The notes under the pieces are model-generated. The model ran no database searches, had not been told where the DNA came from, and saw only the letters and a list, made by a program, of their open reading frames with translations. A DNA stretch of 64,000 nt, taken from NCBI GenBank assembly GCA_963821025.1, contig CAWGCG010000003.1, positions 992,001 to 1,056,000 of the forward strand, written 5' to 3'. Within the stretch, counting starts at the first letter, position 1. Every line of letters starts with the position of its first letter. The DNA is from WHSW01 sp963821025 (lineage in GTDB: Bacteria > Actinomycetota > Thermoleophilia > Solirubrobacterales > 70-9). Positions 26,145 through 34,587 of this stretch are shown piece by piece. Position numbers and translations under genes: made by a program.

Positions 26145-28343
26145 CTACCGAACGGTCCAGCCGTCGCGGTTCACGTCGACCTCGATCTCGCCCTCGAGGT
26201 CGGTGCGCATCGTCGCGACGCCGGCGGCGCTCAGCTTCGCCAGGGTCGTCGGCGACGGGTGGCCATAAGGGTTTGCGTCGCCGACCGAGATCAGCGCCAG
26301 CGCCGGATCGGTGCGCTCGACCAGCCGCTCGAGCCCGGCGTCCTCGCTGCCGTGATGGGCGACCTTGAGCACTTCGACGCGACCGGGATCGACCGGCGCG
26401 GCCTCGGCCTCGGCGTCGCCGGTGAGCAGCGCCTCGAACCCGTGCCAGCGCGCCAGGACGACGAGCGAGAGCGCGTTCGCATCCGCCGGGGGAGCGCGCC
26501 GAGCCGCTCGCAACCGCTCGACCGGCGGCCACAGCACGCGCAGGACCAGCGAGCCGCTGCGCAGTCGGGCGCCGGCGGCGACCCGGACCGGGCGAGCGCC
26601 GGACGCTCGCGCCATGGTCAGCGTTGGGCGCCGGGCGCGAGCGAACACCAGCCGCTCGACCGGCTCGCGGGCGAGGATCGCCCCGACGCCGCCGTCGTGG
26701 TCGTCCTGGGGGTGGGTGACCACGAGTGCGTCGAGGCGCTCGATCCCGCGCCGGGCAAGCGCCTCCTCGGCCTGCGCCGCCGCGGGCCCGGCGTCGACCA
26801 GGACGGGGTCACCGTCGGCGGGGTCGAGCAGGATCGCGTCACCCTGGCCGACGTCGAGGACGGTCAACCGCAGCCCCGGCGCCGCCTCGCCACCGCCGGG
26901 CGCCGGCCAGGGCGCCGTCGCGACCAGCGCGATCGCCACAAGCGCCAGCGCCAGCGAGGCGCGCCGGCGCCGGGCTCCGGAGCCGGCGGCGCCGCCCGCT
27001 CCGAGCCCACGGCGCCGGCGCGACCAGCTCAAGCCGAGCGCCAGGATCGCGGCGAGGCCGAGGTAGGCGAGGCCCACGCTCGCGGCTCCGTCGAGCCCGA
27101 GCTCGAGCTGCGACCATCGCGAGGAGCCGAACCAGCGGGCGACCTGGGCGATGAAGGCGGCGAACAGGCCGGCGAGCCAGGTCAGCGGCTCGACCGGGAG
27201 CCAGGGCAGCTGGCCGGCCGCGGCCGCGGCCATCCCCAGCCACATCACCGGCGCGACCGCGGGCAGGGCGACCAGGTTGGCGGGAAGGGCGACGATCGAG
27301 ACCGTGTCGAAGTGAAGCGCCATCAGCGGCGCGGTCGCCAGGGTCGCGGCGACGGTCAAGGCGATCGCCTCGGCCAGGCCGCGCCGCCAGCCGCGGCGCT
27401 CGCCCGCCAGCGCCGCGGCGATCGGCGCCGCTGCGACGAGGATCCCGATCACGGCGGCGAAGCTGAGCTGCCAGCCGATGTCGCCAGTGGCCCTCGGGTC
27501 GATCGCCAGGGTCACTCCGGCGGCGAGCAGCACCGCGTAGGCGCGCGATCGCGGCCGATCGGCGAGCGCCGCGACCACACCCGCCGCCCCCATCACCCCG
27601 GCGCGCTGGATCGAGGCCTCGGCGCCGGCCACCGGAACGTAGACGACGATCAGCGCCAAGACCCAGACGAGACGGGCGCGGAGCCCGACGCCGAGCGCGG
27701 CGAGGACGACGCCGGCAAGGATCGACAGCAGGACGACATTCTGGCCCGAGACGGCGAGTAGGTGAGCGAGTCCCGAGGCCTTGAACTCGTCGACCGTCCG
27801 CGGCTCGATCCGATCGTCGGCGCCGAGCACGAAGCCCTGCAGCAGGCGCGCCGCACGCGGGTCGGTGCCCTCGGCGAGCGCGGCGACGGCACGGGCGCGG
27901 ACATCGTCGAGCAGACCCGCGACCCCGCCACGATGGCCACCAACGCGCTCGATCCGCTCGGCGACGAGCACGGCGCCGGCGCCGAGGCGTTCGAGCCGCG
28001 CTCGCTCCCAGTCGCTCGGTTCGCGGACCGTGCCGAGCGCGCGCACGGCCGCCCCGATCGGCAGATCGGCGACCGGCTCGGGCGCCTCGACCTGGAGCCG
28101 GCCGTCGGCGGTCTCGACCAGAGCCCTGACCACGCCGTCCGTGCGAGTCGGGACCGCGATCACGAATCCGCGGGCGACCAGCTCGCGCCCGCGGGGCGGA
28201 TCCGCCGCGCCCGAGTCGATCGCCGCCAGCCGAGCCGACCCGGCCGCCAGCCCGGCACAGGCGCAGCCGATCGCGACCAGACCCAGCCAGAGGCCGGCGA
28301 CCGCCGGGCGCACGGCTCCCCGCGGGCGCAGGATCGCGATCAC
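26145..28343 (-). CDS. comEC: ComEC/Rec2 DNA-uptake channel
   Basis: ComEC is a polytopic protein that moves single-stranded DNA inward during transformation. From GTG 28343 it has 732 residues: an N-terminal OB-like region, the competence domain with LAHLLAVSGQNVVLLSILAG, many spans, and a C-terminal metallo-beta-lactamase domain (LDVGQGDAILLD, VTHPQDDHDGGV, VLKVAHHGSED). The frame stays open and hydrophobic for 45 codons upstream to 28478 (LGGLTAGLALSPLGALAPGG and following), as expected for a ComEC N-terminus. That stretch has no ATG, GTG or TTG; a CTG at 28476-28478, just past the comEA stop, may be the real start. Confidence 0.93.
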   Translation of the reverse strand: MIAILRPRGAVRPAVAGLWLGLVAIGCACAGLAAGSARLAAIDSGAADPPRGRELVARGFVIAVPTRTDGVVRALVETADGRLQVEAPEPVADLPIGAAVRALGTVREPSDWERARLERLGAGAVLVAERIERVGGHRGGVAGLLDDVRARAVAALAEGTDPRAARLLQGFVLGADDRIEPRTVDEFKASGLAHLLAVSGQNVVLLSILAGVVLAALGVGLRARLVWVLALIVVYVPVAGAEASIQRAGVMGAAGVVAALADRPRSRAYAVLLAAGVTLAIDPRATGDIGWQLSFAAVIGILVAAAPIAAALAGERRGWRRGLAEAIALTVAATLATAPLMALHFDTVSIVALPANLVALPAVAPVMWLGMAAAAAGQLPWLPVEPLTWLAGLFAAFIAQVARWFGSSRWSQLELGLDGAASVGLAYLGLAAILALGLSWSRRRRGLGAGGAAGSGARRRRASLALALVAIALVATAPWPAPGGGEAAPGLRLTVLDVGQGDAILLDPADGDPVLVDAGPAAAQAEEALARRGIERLDALVVTHPQDDHDGGVGAILAREPVERLVFARARRPTLTMARASGARPVRVAAGARLRSGSLVLRVLWPPVERLRAARRAPPADANALSLVVLARWHGFEALLTGDAEAEAAPVDPGRVEVLKVAHHGSEDAGLERLVERTDPALALISVGDANPYGHPSPTTLAKLSAAGVATMRTDLEGEIEVDVNRDGWTVR

Positions 28344-28479
28344 CCCGAGCGCGGCGAGCGCGGCGATCAGACGCCCGCCGCCCGGAGCGAGCGCCCCGAG
28401 CGGGGACAGCGCCAGCCCGGCGGTGAGGCCGCCGAGTGCGGCGAAGCGCCAGGCGACGCCGAGGCCGGGGGCGCTCAGC

Positions 28480-29076
28480 TCACGGCTGCAGCCCGTCGCG
28501 CAGCGCCTCCATCGTCGCCGGGCCGATGCCGCTGATCTGGTCGAGATCGTCGATCGAGGCGATCCCTCCCTGCTCCTGGCGAAACTCGAGGATGTCCCCG
28601 GCGGTCACCGGACCGATGCCCTCGATCGTGTCGAGCTGCTCGAGGGTGGCGCTGCCGAGGCTGATCGGACCCTCAGGCGCGGTCGTGCCCGTCGTCGCGG
28701 CCGCCTCGGGGCGCGAGCCGGGCACCAGCACCTGCTGTCCGTCGGCGAGCTTTGCCGCGAGGTTGATCGCGTCAGGGGCGCCGTCGACCGCGGCGCCGCC
28801 GGCGCGCTCGAGCGCGTCGGTGACCCGAGAACCGGGCGGGAGCCGGTAGACACCGGGGTCGCGGACGGCGCCGGCGACGTGAACGACAAGCCCGCCGCCA
28901 CCCTGCTCGATCTCGTACGCACCCGGGGCCGTCTCGCTGCGCGCGGCGGGCACGACCCCGGCGCCCGGCTCGCTTCCGGCCGCCTCGGGAGATCGCAACC
29001 AGCGGGCGCCCAACAACAGCAGTGCGATCGCAATCGCGGCATAGACCAACAGCTGAGCGCGGCTGAGCTCGGGCAC
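28480..29076 (-). CDS. comEA: ComEA-family helix-hairpin-helix DNA-binding protein
   Basis: This is a membrane-anchored receptor that binds incoming double-stranded DNA. It has 198 residues: one N-terminal span (LLVYAAIAIALLLLGARWL), a linker, an SLBB domain (GGLVVHVAGAVRDPGVYRLP) and a C-terminal double HhH domain (LEQLDTIEGIGPVTAGDIL, DDLDQISGIGPATMEALRDG). It is followed directly by comEC. No type IV pilus genes are in the window. Confidence 0.94.
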   Translation of the reverse strand: MPELSRAQLLVYAAIAIALLLLGARWLRSPEAAGSEPGAGVVPAARSETAPGAYEIEQGGGGLVVHVAGAVRDPGVYRLPPGSRVTDALERAGGAAVDGAPDAINLAAKLADGQQVLVPGSRPEAAATTGTTAPEGPISLGSATLEQLDTIEGIGPVTAGDILEFRQEQGGIASIDDLDQISGIGPATMEALRDGLQP

Positions 29077-29187
29077 CCCTCGATCTTGAGCCCAGCGCCC
29101 GCGCGGGTGGCGCGGGATCCTGCACTCAGGTGTCGCGGGACAAGGTCGAGATCGTGCGCGAGGCGGCCGGCCTCGGGCGAACGCCCG

Positions 29188-29454
29188 CTAGCGCAGCTCG
29201 AACCCTTTCAGGCCTTCGGGTTCCTCGGAGCTTTGCTCGATCCGGTCGACCTCCGCCCCACGCGGCCCCCGGGCGCAGAAGTCGACCAGCGCTTCCACCG
29301 CTTCCGCCTCGCCCTCGAACAGAGCCTCGACGCTGCCGTCGGAGCGGTTGCGAACCCAACCGGCGACCCTGCGCTCGACCGCCATCCGCCTCGTCGTGTC
29401 GCGAAAGAAGACGCCCTGAACGCGGCCGTGGACGACCACCCGGCGACGAACCAT
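29188..29454 (-). CDS. acyP: Acylphosphatase
   Basis: A small ferredoxin-like enzyme that hydrolyses acyl phosphates. Its 88 residues run from ATG 29454 (MVRRRVVVHGRVQGVFFRDT). The catalytic Arg18 (GVFFRDTTR) and Asn36 (AGWVRNRSDGSVEALFEG) are both present, so it should be active. A longer in-frame reading upstream overlaps the cupin gene and lacks similarity. Confidence 0.93.
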   Translation of the reverse strand: MVRRRVVVHGRVQGVFFRDTTRRMAVERRVAGWVRNRSDGSVEALFEGEAEAVEALVDFCARGPRGAEVDRIEQSSEEPEGLKGFELR

Positions 29455-29461
29455 GTCGCCG

Positions 29462-29863
29462 CTACTCGTAGTCCTCGTCGTCGTAACCGCTGGCCTGGGT
29501 GGCGAGCCGTCGGCTGTAGAGCTCGTCGGCCGAGACCGCGGGCGACTGGACCGAGACCAGCGCCAGCGGCTGATCGCCGTCGTTGGCGACGGCATGGTCG
29601 GTCGCCGGCGGGATCAGGACGAGGTCGCCGATATCGAGCCGCTGGGTGTCACCGGTTGCCGACATCGTCCCCGTGCCGCTGACGACCACGTAGACCTGCT
29701 CGGCCTCCTCGTGCGAGCGCATCTCCTCCGAGACCCCAGCGGGCACCTCGAGCCAGTTGACGGAGAGGTTTCGCGAGCCAAGCTCCCCGGCGTCCATGAG
29801 GATGTGCGGACGAAGGCCGTGCACCTCCGTCGTGGTCGACTCCGACAAGCGCCTGACGAGCAC
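29462..29863 (-). CDS. Single-domain cupin protein
   Basis: A 133-residue protein from GTG 29863. The cupin motif 1 is RSHEEAEQVYVVVSGTGTMS and motif 2 is LDIGDLVLIPPATDHAVAN, with His and Glu positions suitable for a metal ion. Such small cupins include sugar isomerases, dioxygenases and sensors; nothing narrows the choice. It lies seven bases upstream of acylphosphatase, likely in one transcript. Confidence 0.83.
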   Translation of the reverse strand: MLVRRLSESTTTEVHGLRPHILMDAGELGSRNLSVNWLEVPAGVSEEMRSHEEAEQVYVVVSGTGTMSATGDTQRLDIGDLVLIPPATDHAVANDGDQPLALVSVQSPAVSADELYSRRLATQASGYDDEDYE

Positions 29864-29903
29864 GCGCGCTTTGTAGCAGACGCGTCGACGCCGTGCCTGG
29901 GGC

Positions 29904-32384
29904 CTAGCGCACCACCAGGTTGACGAGCCTGCCCGGGACGACGACCTCCTTGGCCACCTCCCGCCCATCGAGGTGGCGGCTGACCTTCTCGCTGGCTCGC
30001 GCGAGCGCGAGCAGCTCCTCCTCCGAGGTACCGGTGGGGACCTCGATCTGGTCGCGGCGCTTTCCGTTCACCTGGACGATCAGGGTGAACGTGTCGCTGA
30101 CCAGCAAAGCCGGATCTGCCTCGGGCCAGGCCCGCTCCCATACGCGCGCGCCCGTCAGCCCCTCGTACACCTCGCAGCCGAGATGCGGCGCGAACAGGAA
30201 GATCAGCGAGGCGGCCGTCTCGGTCGCGAAGCGCACCACCGCCTCCCCCGCCGGGTCGCCGTAGAGCCCGTCCTTGAGCCGGTAGGCCTCGTTGACGAGC
30301 TCCATCACCGCGGCGATCGCGGTGTGCAGCTGAAAGCCGCCGCCGCCGACGTCCCTGGTCACCTTGTCGATCGCCCAATGCGCCTTCGCCAGCAGCTCTC
30401 TGGCAGGCCCCTCCACCCCTCCCTGCTCCCCGCTCCCCGCTCCCGTGCGCTCCGCCACCTCACGACCGAGCCGCCACAGGCGCGCGAGGAAGCGCGCCAC
30501 GCCCTCGACCCCCTCGTCGACCCAGTCGGCGTCGCGGTCGGGCGGCCCGATGAAGCAGATGTAGGTGCGCAGGGCGTCGGCGCCATAGCGCTCCACGTAG
30601 TCGGCGGGATCGACCGTGTTGCCGCGCGACTTCGACATCTTCGCGGAGTCGCGGGTGATCATCCCCTGGGTGAAGAGGTTGATGAACGGTTCCTGGACGT
30701 CGAGCTCACCGATATCCGAGAGCGCCTTGCAGAAAAAGCGCGAGTAGAGCAGGTGAAGGATCGCGTGCTCGACCCCGCCGATGTACTGATCGATCGGCAT
30801 CCAGTAGTCGACCGGATCGCGCCCCCAGGGGCGGACGGTGTTGGCCGGATCGAGATAACGCAGGTAGTACCAGGAGGAATCGACGAAGGTGTCCATGGTG
30901 TCCGTCTCCCGGCGCGCCGGACCGTTGCAGTGCGGGCACTCGGTATTGACCCAGTCGGTCGCCGTCGCCAGCGGGCTCTTGCCCTTCGGCGCGTAGTCCT
31001 CGACCTGGGGTAGCTCGACCGGCAGTTGCGCGTCGGGGACGGCGACCAGCCCGCACTCGTCGCAATAGACGATCGGGATCGGGCACCCCCAGTAGCGCTG
31101 GCGCGAGAGCAACCAGTCGCGGAGCCGGTAGTTGACCGAGGTCTCGCCCCTGCCCTCGGACTCGAGCCAGTCGACGATCGCGTCGTAGGCCTCGCGGTTG
31201 TCGCTGCCGTCGAACCGCCCGCTGTTGAGCATCGGACCGTCGCCGACGTATGGCTGCGCCTGCACGTCCTCACCGCCACCGACCACCTCGCGGATCGGCA
31301 GCCCGAAGGCCACCGCGAAGGCGTGATCGCGCTCGTCGTGGGCCGGCACGGCCATGATCGCCCCGGTCCCGTACTCCATCAGCACGTAGTCGGCGACGAA
31401 GATCGGGATCTGCTCGCCGTTGACCGGGTTGGTGACCGTGCGGCCGAGCGGCACGCCGGTCTTCTGCCGTCCCTCGTCCCCACGCTCCTCGACCGTCTCC
31501 CTGATCGTCGCATCGACGTAGGCCCGCACCTCGTCCTCGTGGCCGCTGCCGGCGGCGAGCCGCTCCAAGTCCAGATGCTCGGGCGCGACGACGAAGAAGG
31601 TCGCACCGAACAAGGTGTCGGGGCGGGTGGTGAACACGGGGAAGTCGAGCTCGAGCTCCTCGCAGCGAAAGGTCACCCGGGCGCCGTCGGAGCGCCCAAT
31701 CCAGTTGCGCTGCATGCGGACGACGTGGTCGGGCCAGCTCTCGAGCAGCTCGAAGTCGGCGAGCAGGCGATCGGCGTAATCGGTGATCTTGAAGAACCAC
31801 TGCTCGAGGTCGCGGGACTCGACCAGCGACCCGCAGCGATCGCAGCGGCCGTCGATCACCTGCTCGTTGGCGAGCACCGTCTGATCGACCGGGCACCACT
31901 TCACCGGGGCCTCGGCCCGGTAGGCGAGCCCGGCCTCGAACAAGCGCAGGAAGATCCACTGGGTCCAGCGGTAATAGGCGGGGTCGCTGGTGATCAGCTC
32001 CCGGGTCCAATCGATCGAGATGCCCCACTCGCGGAACTGGCGCCGAAACTCCTCGATCGAGGCATAGGTCGCTTCGCGAGGATGCTGCCCGCTCTTGATC
32101 GCGTTGTTCTCAGCCGGCAGACCGAAGGCGTCGTAGCCCATCGGGTTGATTACCTGGAAGCCGTTGCGGCGGCGAAAATGGGCGATCGCGTCGCCCACGG
32201 AGTAGACCTTGAGATGGCCGATGTGGGGCGGGCCCGACGGGTAGGGCAGCATCACCAGCACGTAGGCCTTCGGCTTCGAGTCGTCGAAGCCGGGCTCGCC
32301 CGGGTTCGGGACCTCCCAGGTCTTCTCCTCGGCCCAGACGGCCTGCCAGCGGCGCTCGATCGCGCTCGGGTCATAACGTTCCAT
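29904..32384 (-). CDS. leuS: Leucyl-tRNA synthetase
   Basis: A class I synthetase of 826 residues. The HIGH motif is PSGPPHIGHLKVYSVGD, KMSKS is DSAKMSKSRGNTVDP, and the CP1 editing domain has the threonine-rich TRPDTLFGATFFV segment. The zinc-like CPVDQTVLANEQVIDGRCDRCG and the WYYLRYLDPAN insert are also present. Near residue 650 the variable linker contains ERTGAGSGEQGGVEGPAREL, encoded by heptamer repeats (30411-30445). It is divergent from the small gene at 32450. Confidence 0.97.
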   Translation of the reverse strand: MERYDPSAIERRWQAVWAEEKTWEVPNPGEPGFDDSKPKAYVLVMLPYPSGPPHIGHLKVYSVGDAIAHFRRRNGFQVINPMGYDAFGLPAENNAIKSGQHPREATYASIEEFRRQFREWGISIDWTRELITSDPAYYRWTQWIFLRLFEAGLAYRAEAPVKWCPVDQTVLANEQVIDGRCDRCGSLVESRDLEQWFFKITDYADRLLADFELLESWPDHVVRMQRNWIGRSDGARVTFRCEELELDFPVFTTRPDTLFGATFFVVAPEHLDLERLAAGSGHEDEVRAYVDATIRETVEERGDEGRQKTGVPLGRTVTNPVNGEQIPIFVADYVLMEYGTGAIMAVPAHDERDHAFAVAFGLPIREVVGGGEDVQAQPYVGDGPMLNSGRFDGSDNREAYDAIVDWLESEGRGETSVNYRLRDWLLSRQRYWGCPIPIVYCDECGLVAVPDAQLPVELPQVEDYAPKGKSPLATATDWVNTECPHCNGPARRETDTMDTFVDSSWYYLRYLDPANTVRPWGRDPVDYWMPIDQYIGGVEHAILHLLYSRFFCKALSDIGELDVQEPFINLFTQGMITRDSAKMSKSRGNTVDPADYVERYGADALRTYICFIGPPDRDADWVDEGVEGVARFLARLWRLGREVAERTGAGSGEQGGVEGPARELLAKAHWAIDKVTRDVGGGGFQLHTAIAAVMELVNEAYRLKDGLYGDPAGEAVVRFATETAASLIFLFAPHLGCEVYEGLTGARVWERAWPEADPALLVSDTFTLIVQVNGKRRDQIEVPTGTSEEELLALARASEKVSRHLDGREVAKEVVVPGRLVNLVVR
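30411..30445. repeat. Heptanucleotide repeat inside leuS
   Basis: Plus-strand units are ctccacc, cctccct, gctcccc, gctcccc and gctcccg. Three near-identical copies of gctcccN stand next to two diverged ones. It encodes part of the Gly/Glu/Ser-rich linker near LeuS residue 650. Confidence 0.65.
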
Positions 32385-32414
32385 CGGCCTCGATACTACG
32401 AGCGAGCCGCGGCG

Positions 32415-32444
32415 TACACTCGGTCGATCAGCGAATCGAGGAGG
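32415..32444 (+). promoter_or_regulatory. Candidate -10 element and Shine-Dalgarno for the 32450 gene
   Basis: TACACT at 32415-32420 matches the -10 seen before marR (34576-34581). GAGGAGG at 32438-32444 is five bases from the ATG at 32450. No clear -35 is visible. Confidence 0.45.
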
Positions 32445-32449
32445 CCGCG

Positions 32450-32674
32450 ATGGGACGATTGATCAGGCTCGACCGCAACGGTCACACCGAGCTCGCCGCG
32501 TGGGCCACCGGCGACAGGGGCGCGCATGCCGCCGCCGAGGCCGCGTTCACGGCCGAGCTCGAACGCGGGATGCTCGCCTCCTCGAGCCGGGCCGACGGGA
32601 CCGCGGAGGTCGTCCGCGAGCTGCCGCTCGACGCCGAGCTGGTGGTCATGCGACGGCCGATAGCGGGCGGTTGA
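32450..32674 (+). CDS. Small protein of unknown function, 74 residues
   Basis: Starts MGRLIRLDRNGHTELAAWATGD after a strong GAGGAGG ribosome site and ends LDAELVVMRRPIAGG. The sequence looks like one small alpha/beta domain with an acidic middle helix (AAAEAAFTAELERGMLA). I recognise no family. Its TGA overlaps the TTG start of the following gene, so the two are coupled and probably work together. Confidence 0.7.
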   Translation: MGRLIRLDRNGHTELAAWATGDRGAHAAAEAAFTAELERGMLASSSRADGTAEVVRELPLDAELVVMRRPIAGG

Positions 32675-33363
32675 GCGAACCGCCGCAGCCGGCGGTCGCA
32701 GCTGCGCCGAGCCTCGACGAAGCCGACCGGCTGCACTGGCGAGAGGACGCCAGCGAGCGTACCCTGCGCCGCGACGGTCGCCGCTGGACCGCCTGGACGG
32801 CCTGGATCGTCGCCGTCTTCTGCCTTCCGGGGGTGGTCCTGGTGGTGATCGAGCCGCTCACGTTCCCGGTGGCGGCGATCTGCTTCGCCCACGCCTGGGC
32901 GATCCCCTGGATCCAGGCGCGCCGCGGGGCGCACCAGGTGGTCCCGATCGGCAGCGAGCGCAGCGCGGCGGGCGTCGCCGGCGCCGGCGCTGCCGGCGAG
33001 CGGGTCGCGCTCGGGCTGCTCGGCGACCTGGTCGGCCACCGCGACCGCGAACTTCTGGCGCGCACCGGGTTGGCGCTGCAACGCGGCGAGCTCGGCGCCT
33101 GGCTGGTCGGCGAACAGGGCGCCTTCCTGGTTCGACCCGGAGGTCGGCGGATCGATTGCTGGTGCGTGCGGGTCGCCGAGACCTCGGGCCTGCCCGCTGC
33201 CGACCGGGTCGCGCACCTGCTGCTGGCCCTGCGCGAGTCCGAGCTCGGCGTCGCCAAGGTCGCGAACCTGGGCTTCTCGGGCGCGACCTGGCGGGTGCGC
33301 GGTCGGCTCGACCGGCGCGCTCGACCGGCGCTGGTCGCAGCCCGCCGACTGGCCCGCGCCTGA
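32671..33363 (+). CDS. Membrane-anchored protein of unknown function, 230 residues
   Basis: TTG at 32671 overlaps the previous stop (TTGA) and is the only sensible start. A charged N-terminus (LHWREDASERTLRRDGRRW) leads to a hydrophobic hairpin of about 40 residues (VAVFCLPGVVLVVIEPLTF then AAICFAHAWAIPWIQARRG). The ~150-residue C-terminal region (VALGLLGDLVGHRDRELLA, GAWLVGEQGAFLVRPGGRR, CWCVRVAETSGLPAADRVAH) is presumably cytoplasmic. No known motif is visible. It converges on the FMN reductase gene. Confidence 0.7.
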   Translation: MSEPPQPAVAAAPSLDEADRLHWREDASERTLRRDGRRWTAWTAWIVAVFCLPGVVLVVIEPLTFPVAAICFAHAWAIPWIQARRGAHQVVPIGSERSAAGVAGAGAAGERVALGLLGDLVGHRDRELLARTGLALQRGELGAWLVGEQGAFLVRPGGRRIDCWCVRVAETSGLPAADRVAHLLLALRESELGVAKVANLGFSGATWRVRGRLDRRARPALVAARRLARA

Positions 33364-33373
33364 GCGGGCTGCC

Positions 33374-33946
33374 TCAGGCCGCGACGGCGAGCTCGCCGCG
33401 GGCCTCGACCTCGGCGGCGAGCGCCTCGAGCAGCTCGATATCGCGACGGTCGCCGGCGGCGAAGATCAGCGCACCGGAGTCGTCGAACGCCTTCTGGGCG
33501 CGACCGACGGGAAGCTCGGAATCAACGACGCGGGCCCCGGTCGAGGCGAGCACCTTGCGCAGCTCCGCCTGCGCCCAGACGGCGCCGAAAGCGCCGGTCG
33601 TCGCGCCGGCGACCGCCGCGGGCTTGCCCTGCAACGGCGTCGTCGCCCGCGGCCGCGAGACCCAATCGATCGCGTTCTTGAGCACGCCCGGGATCGACGA
33701 GTTGTACTCGGGGGTCGCGAACAGCAGCCCGTCGGCCGCCGCGACCGCGGCGCGCAGCTCGGCGACCGGCCGGGGCGCCGGGTCGACGTCGTCGTCCTGG
33801 TCATAGGGCGGAATTGACTTCATCCCGGTGTAGAGCTCGATCTCGATCCCGTCCGGCGCCCGCTCCGCCAGATGGCGAAGCAGGCGCGCGTTGTGGGAGT
33901 CGCGGCGGACGCTGCCCGGTACCGCCAGGATTCGGATCGCGATCAG
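33374..33946 (-). CDS. NAD(P)H-dependent FMN reductase (flavodoxin-like)
   Basis: A 190-residue flavoprotein. AVPGSVRRDSHNARLLRHL is the FMN-phosphate loop, and LLFATPEYNSSIPGVLKNAI and AVAGATTGAFGAVWAQAELR are the other conserved blocks of the NADPH-dependent FMN/azo reductase family. The conserved N-terminus (IRILAVPGS) begins only a few codons past the yceI stop, and the frame has no ATG, GTG or TTG there. A CTG at 33944-33946 overlapping the yceI stop (CTGA) is the best start. Co-transcription with yceI under the divergent MarR regulator is likely. Confidence 0.9.
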   Translation of the reverse strand: MIAIRILAVPGSVRRDSHNARLLRHLAERAPDGIEIELYTGMKSIPPYDQDDDVDPAPRPVAELRAAVAAADGLLFATPEYNSSIPGVLKNAIDWVSRPRATTPLQGKPAAVAGATTGAFGAVWAQAELRKVLASTGARVVDSELPVGRAQKAFDDSGALIFAAGDRRDIELLEALAAEVEARGELAVAA

Positions 33947-34491
33947 CTCCGGTCGAGCTCGAGCTCGACGATCAGCTTGACCTCGTCGGCGAGGGCCGGC
34001 TCGCCGCCGGGCAGCTCCATCTGCCAGACCATCCCGAAGGCGGTGCGGTCGATCGCGGCTTCGAGCGAGAGCGCCAGCTTGTCGGCGCCGCTCGGGCCCC
34101 GGACCGGGCCGCGAAGGCGACCGGTCGCCTCGACCGGCAGCGAGTACCCCGCCATCGAGAGCTCGCCCTTGATCTGCAGATCGCCGGCTCCGCCGCTGAT
34201 CTCGGTCGAGCGAAAGCTGATCTCCGGGTTGCGCTCGACATCGAAGAACTCGGGCGAGAGCAGGTGCGGCCGGAGGTTCTCGTCGTCGATGTTGATGTCG
34301 GCGACCGATACGCGGCCCTCGAGCGAGAGCCCGACGGCGGACGAGACGAGCTTCGCGTCGATCGGCTTGAAGCCGCCGCGGAAGATCGAGACCGCGGCAT
34401 GCTCGACCTCGAAGCCCGCGTTGGAGTGACTGGAGTCGATGGTCCAGGTGCCGATCGGGATCCGATCCTGGACCTGGGTCGATGTGGTCAT
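33943..34491 (-). CDS. yceI: YceI-family lipocalin-fold protein
   Basis: A 182-residue protein from ATG 34491, with AAAAGGAG seven bases upstream. GTWTIDSSHSNAGFEVEHAA is the YceI opening; FFDVERNPEISFRSTEI and ELSMAGYSLPVEATGRL continue the family pattern. YceI proteins bind isoprenoid quinone-like lipids in a beta barrel. There is no signal peptide, so this copy is cytoplasmic. It shares a 96-base AT-rich control region with marR. Confidence 0.92.
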   Translation of the reverse strand: MTTSTQVQDRIPIGTWTIDSSHSNAGFEVEHAAVSIFRGGFKPIDAKLVSSAVGLSLEGRVSVADINIDDENLRPHLLSPEFFDVERNPEISFRSTEISGGAGDLQIKGELSMAGYSLPVEATGRLRGPVRGPSGADKLALSLEAAIDRTAFGMVWQMELPGGEPALADEVKLIVELELDRS

Positions 34492-34526
34492 CTTGAGCTC
34501 CTTTTGGTGATGGAACAACTGTTGCT

Positions 34527-34581
34527 ATTGCAATTAATCTACCAGAAATCGTTGCATTGTCAACATTTATCCCGGTACACT
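34527..34581. promoter_or_regulatory. Overlapping divergent promoters and likely MarR operators
   Basis: For marR (+), TTGCAT (34552-34557), an 18-base spacer and TACACT (34576-34581) would place the transcript start at or next to the ATG at 34588, a leaderless message. For yceI (-), TTGACA (34563-34558), 16 bases and TAGATT (34541-34536). The palindrome ATTGCAAT (34527-34534) lies just past the yceI -10, and an imperfect dyad GTTG-N6-CAAC (34551-34564) covers both -35 boxes. These are good places for MarR to repress both directions. Confidence 0.6.
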
Positions 34582-34587
34582 CAGCCC

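Noticed and set aside
32671..33363. Earlier start at 32500 for the 230-residue protein
   Set aside because: It would run through most of the 74-residue gene in another frame and gives an Arg-rich non-protein-like extension.
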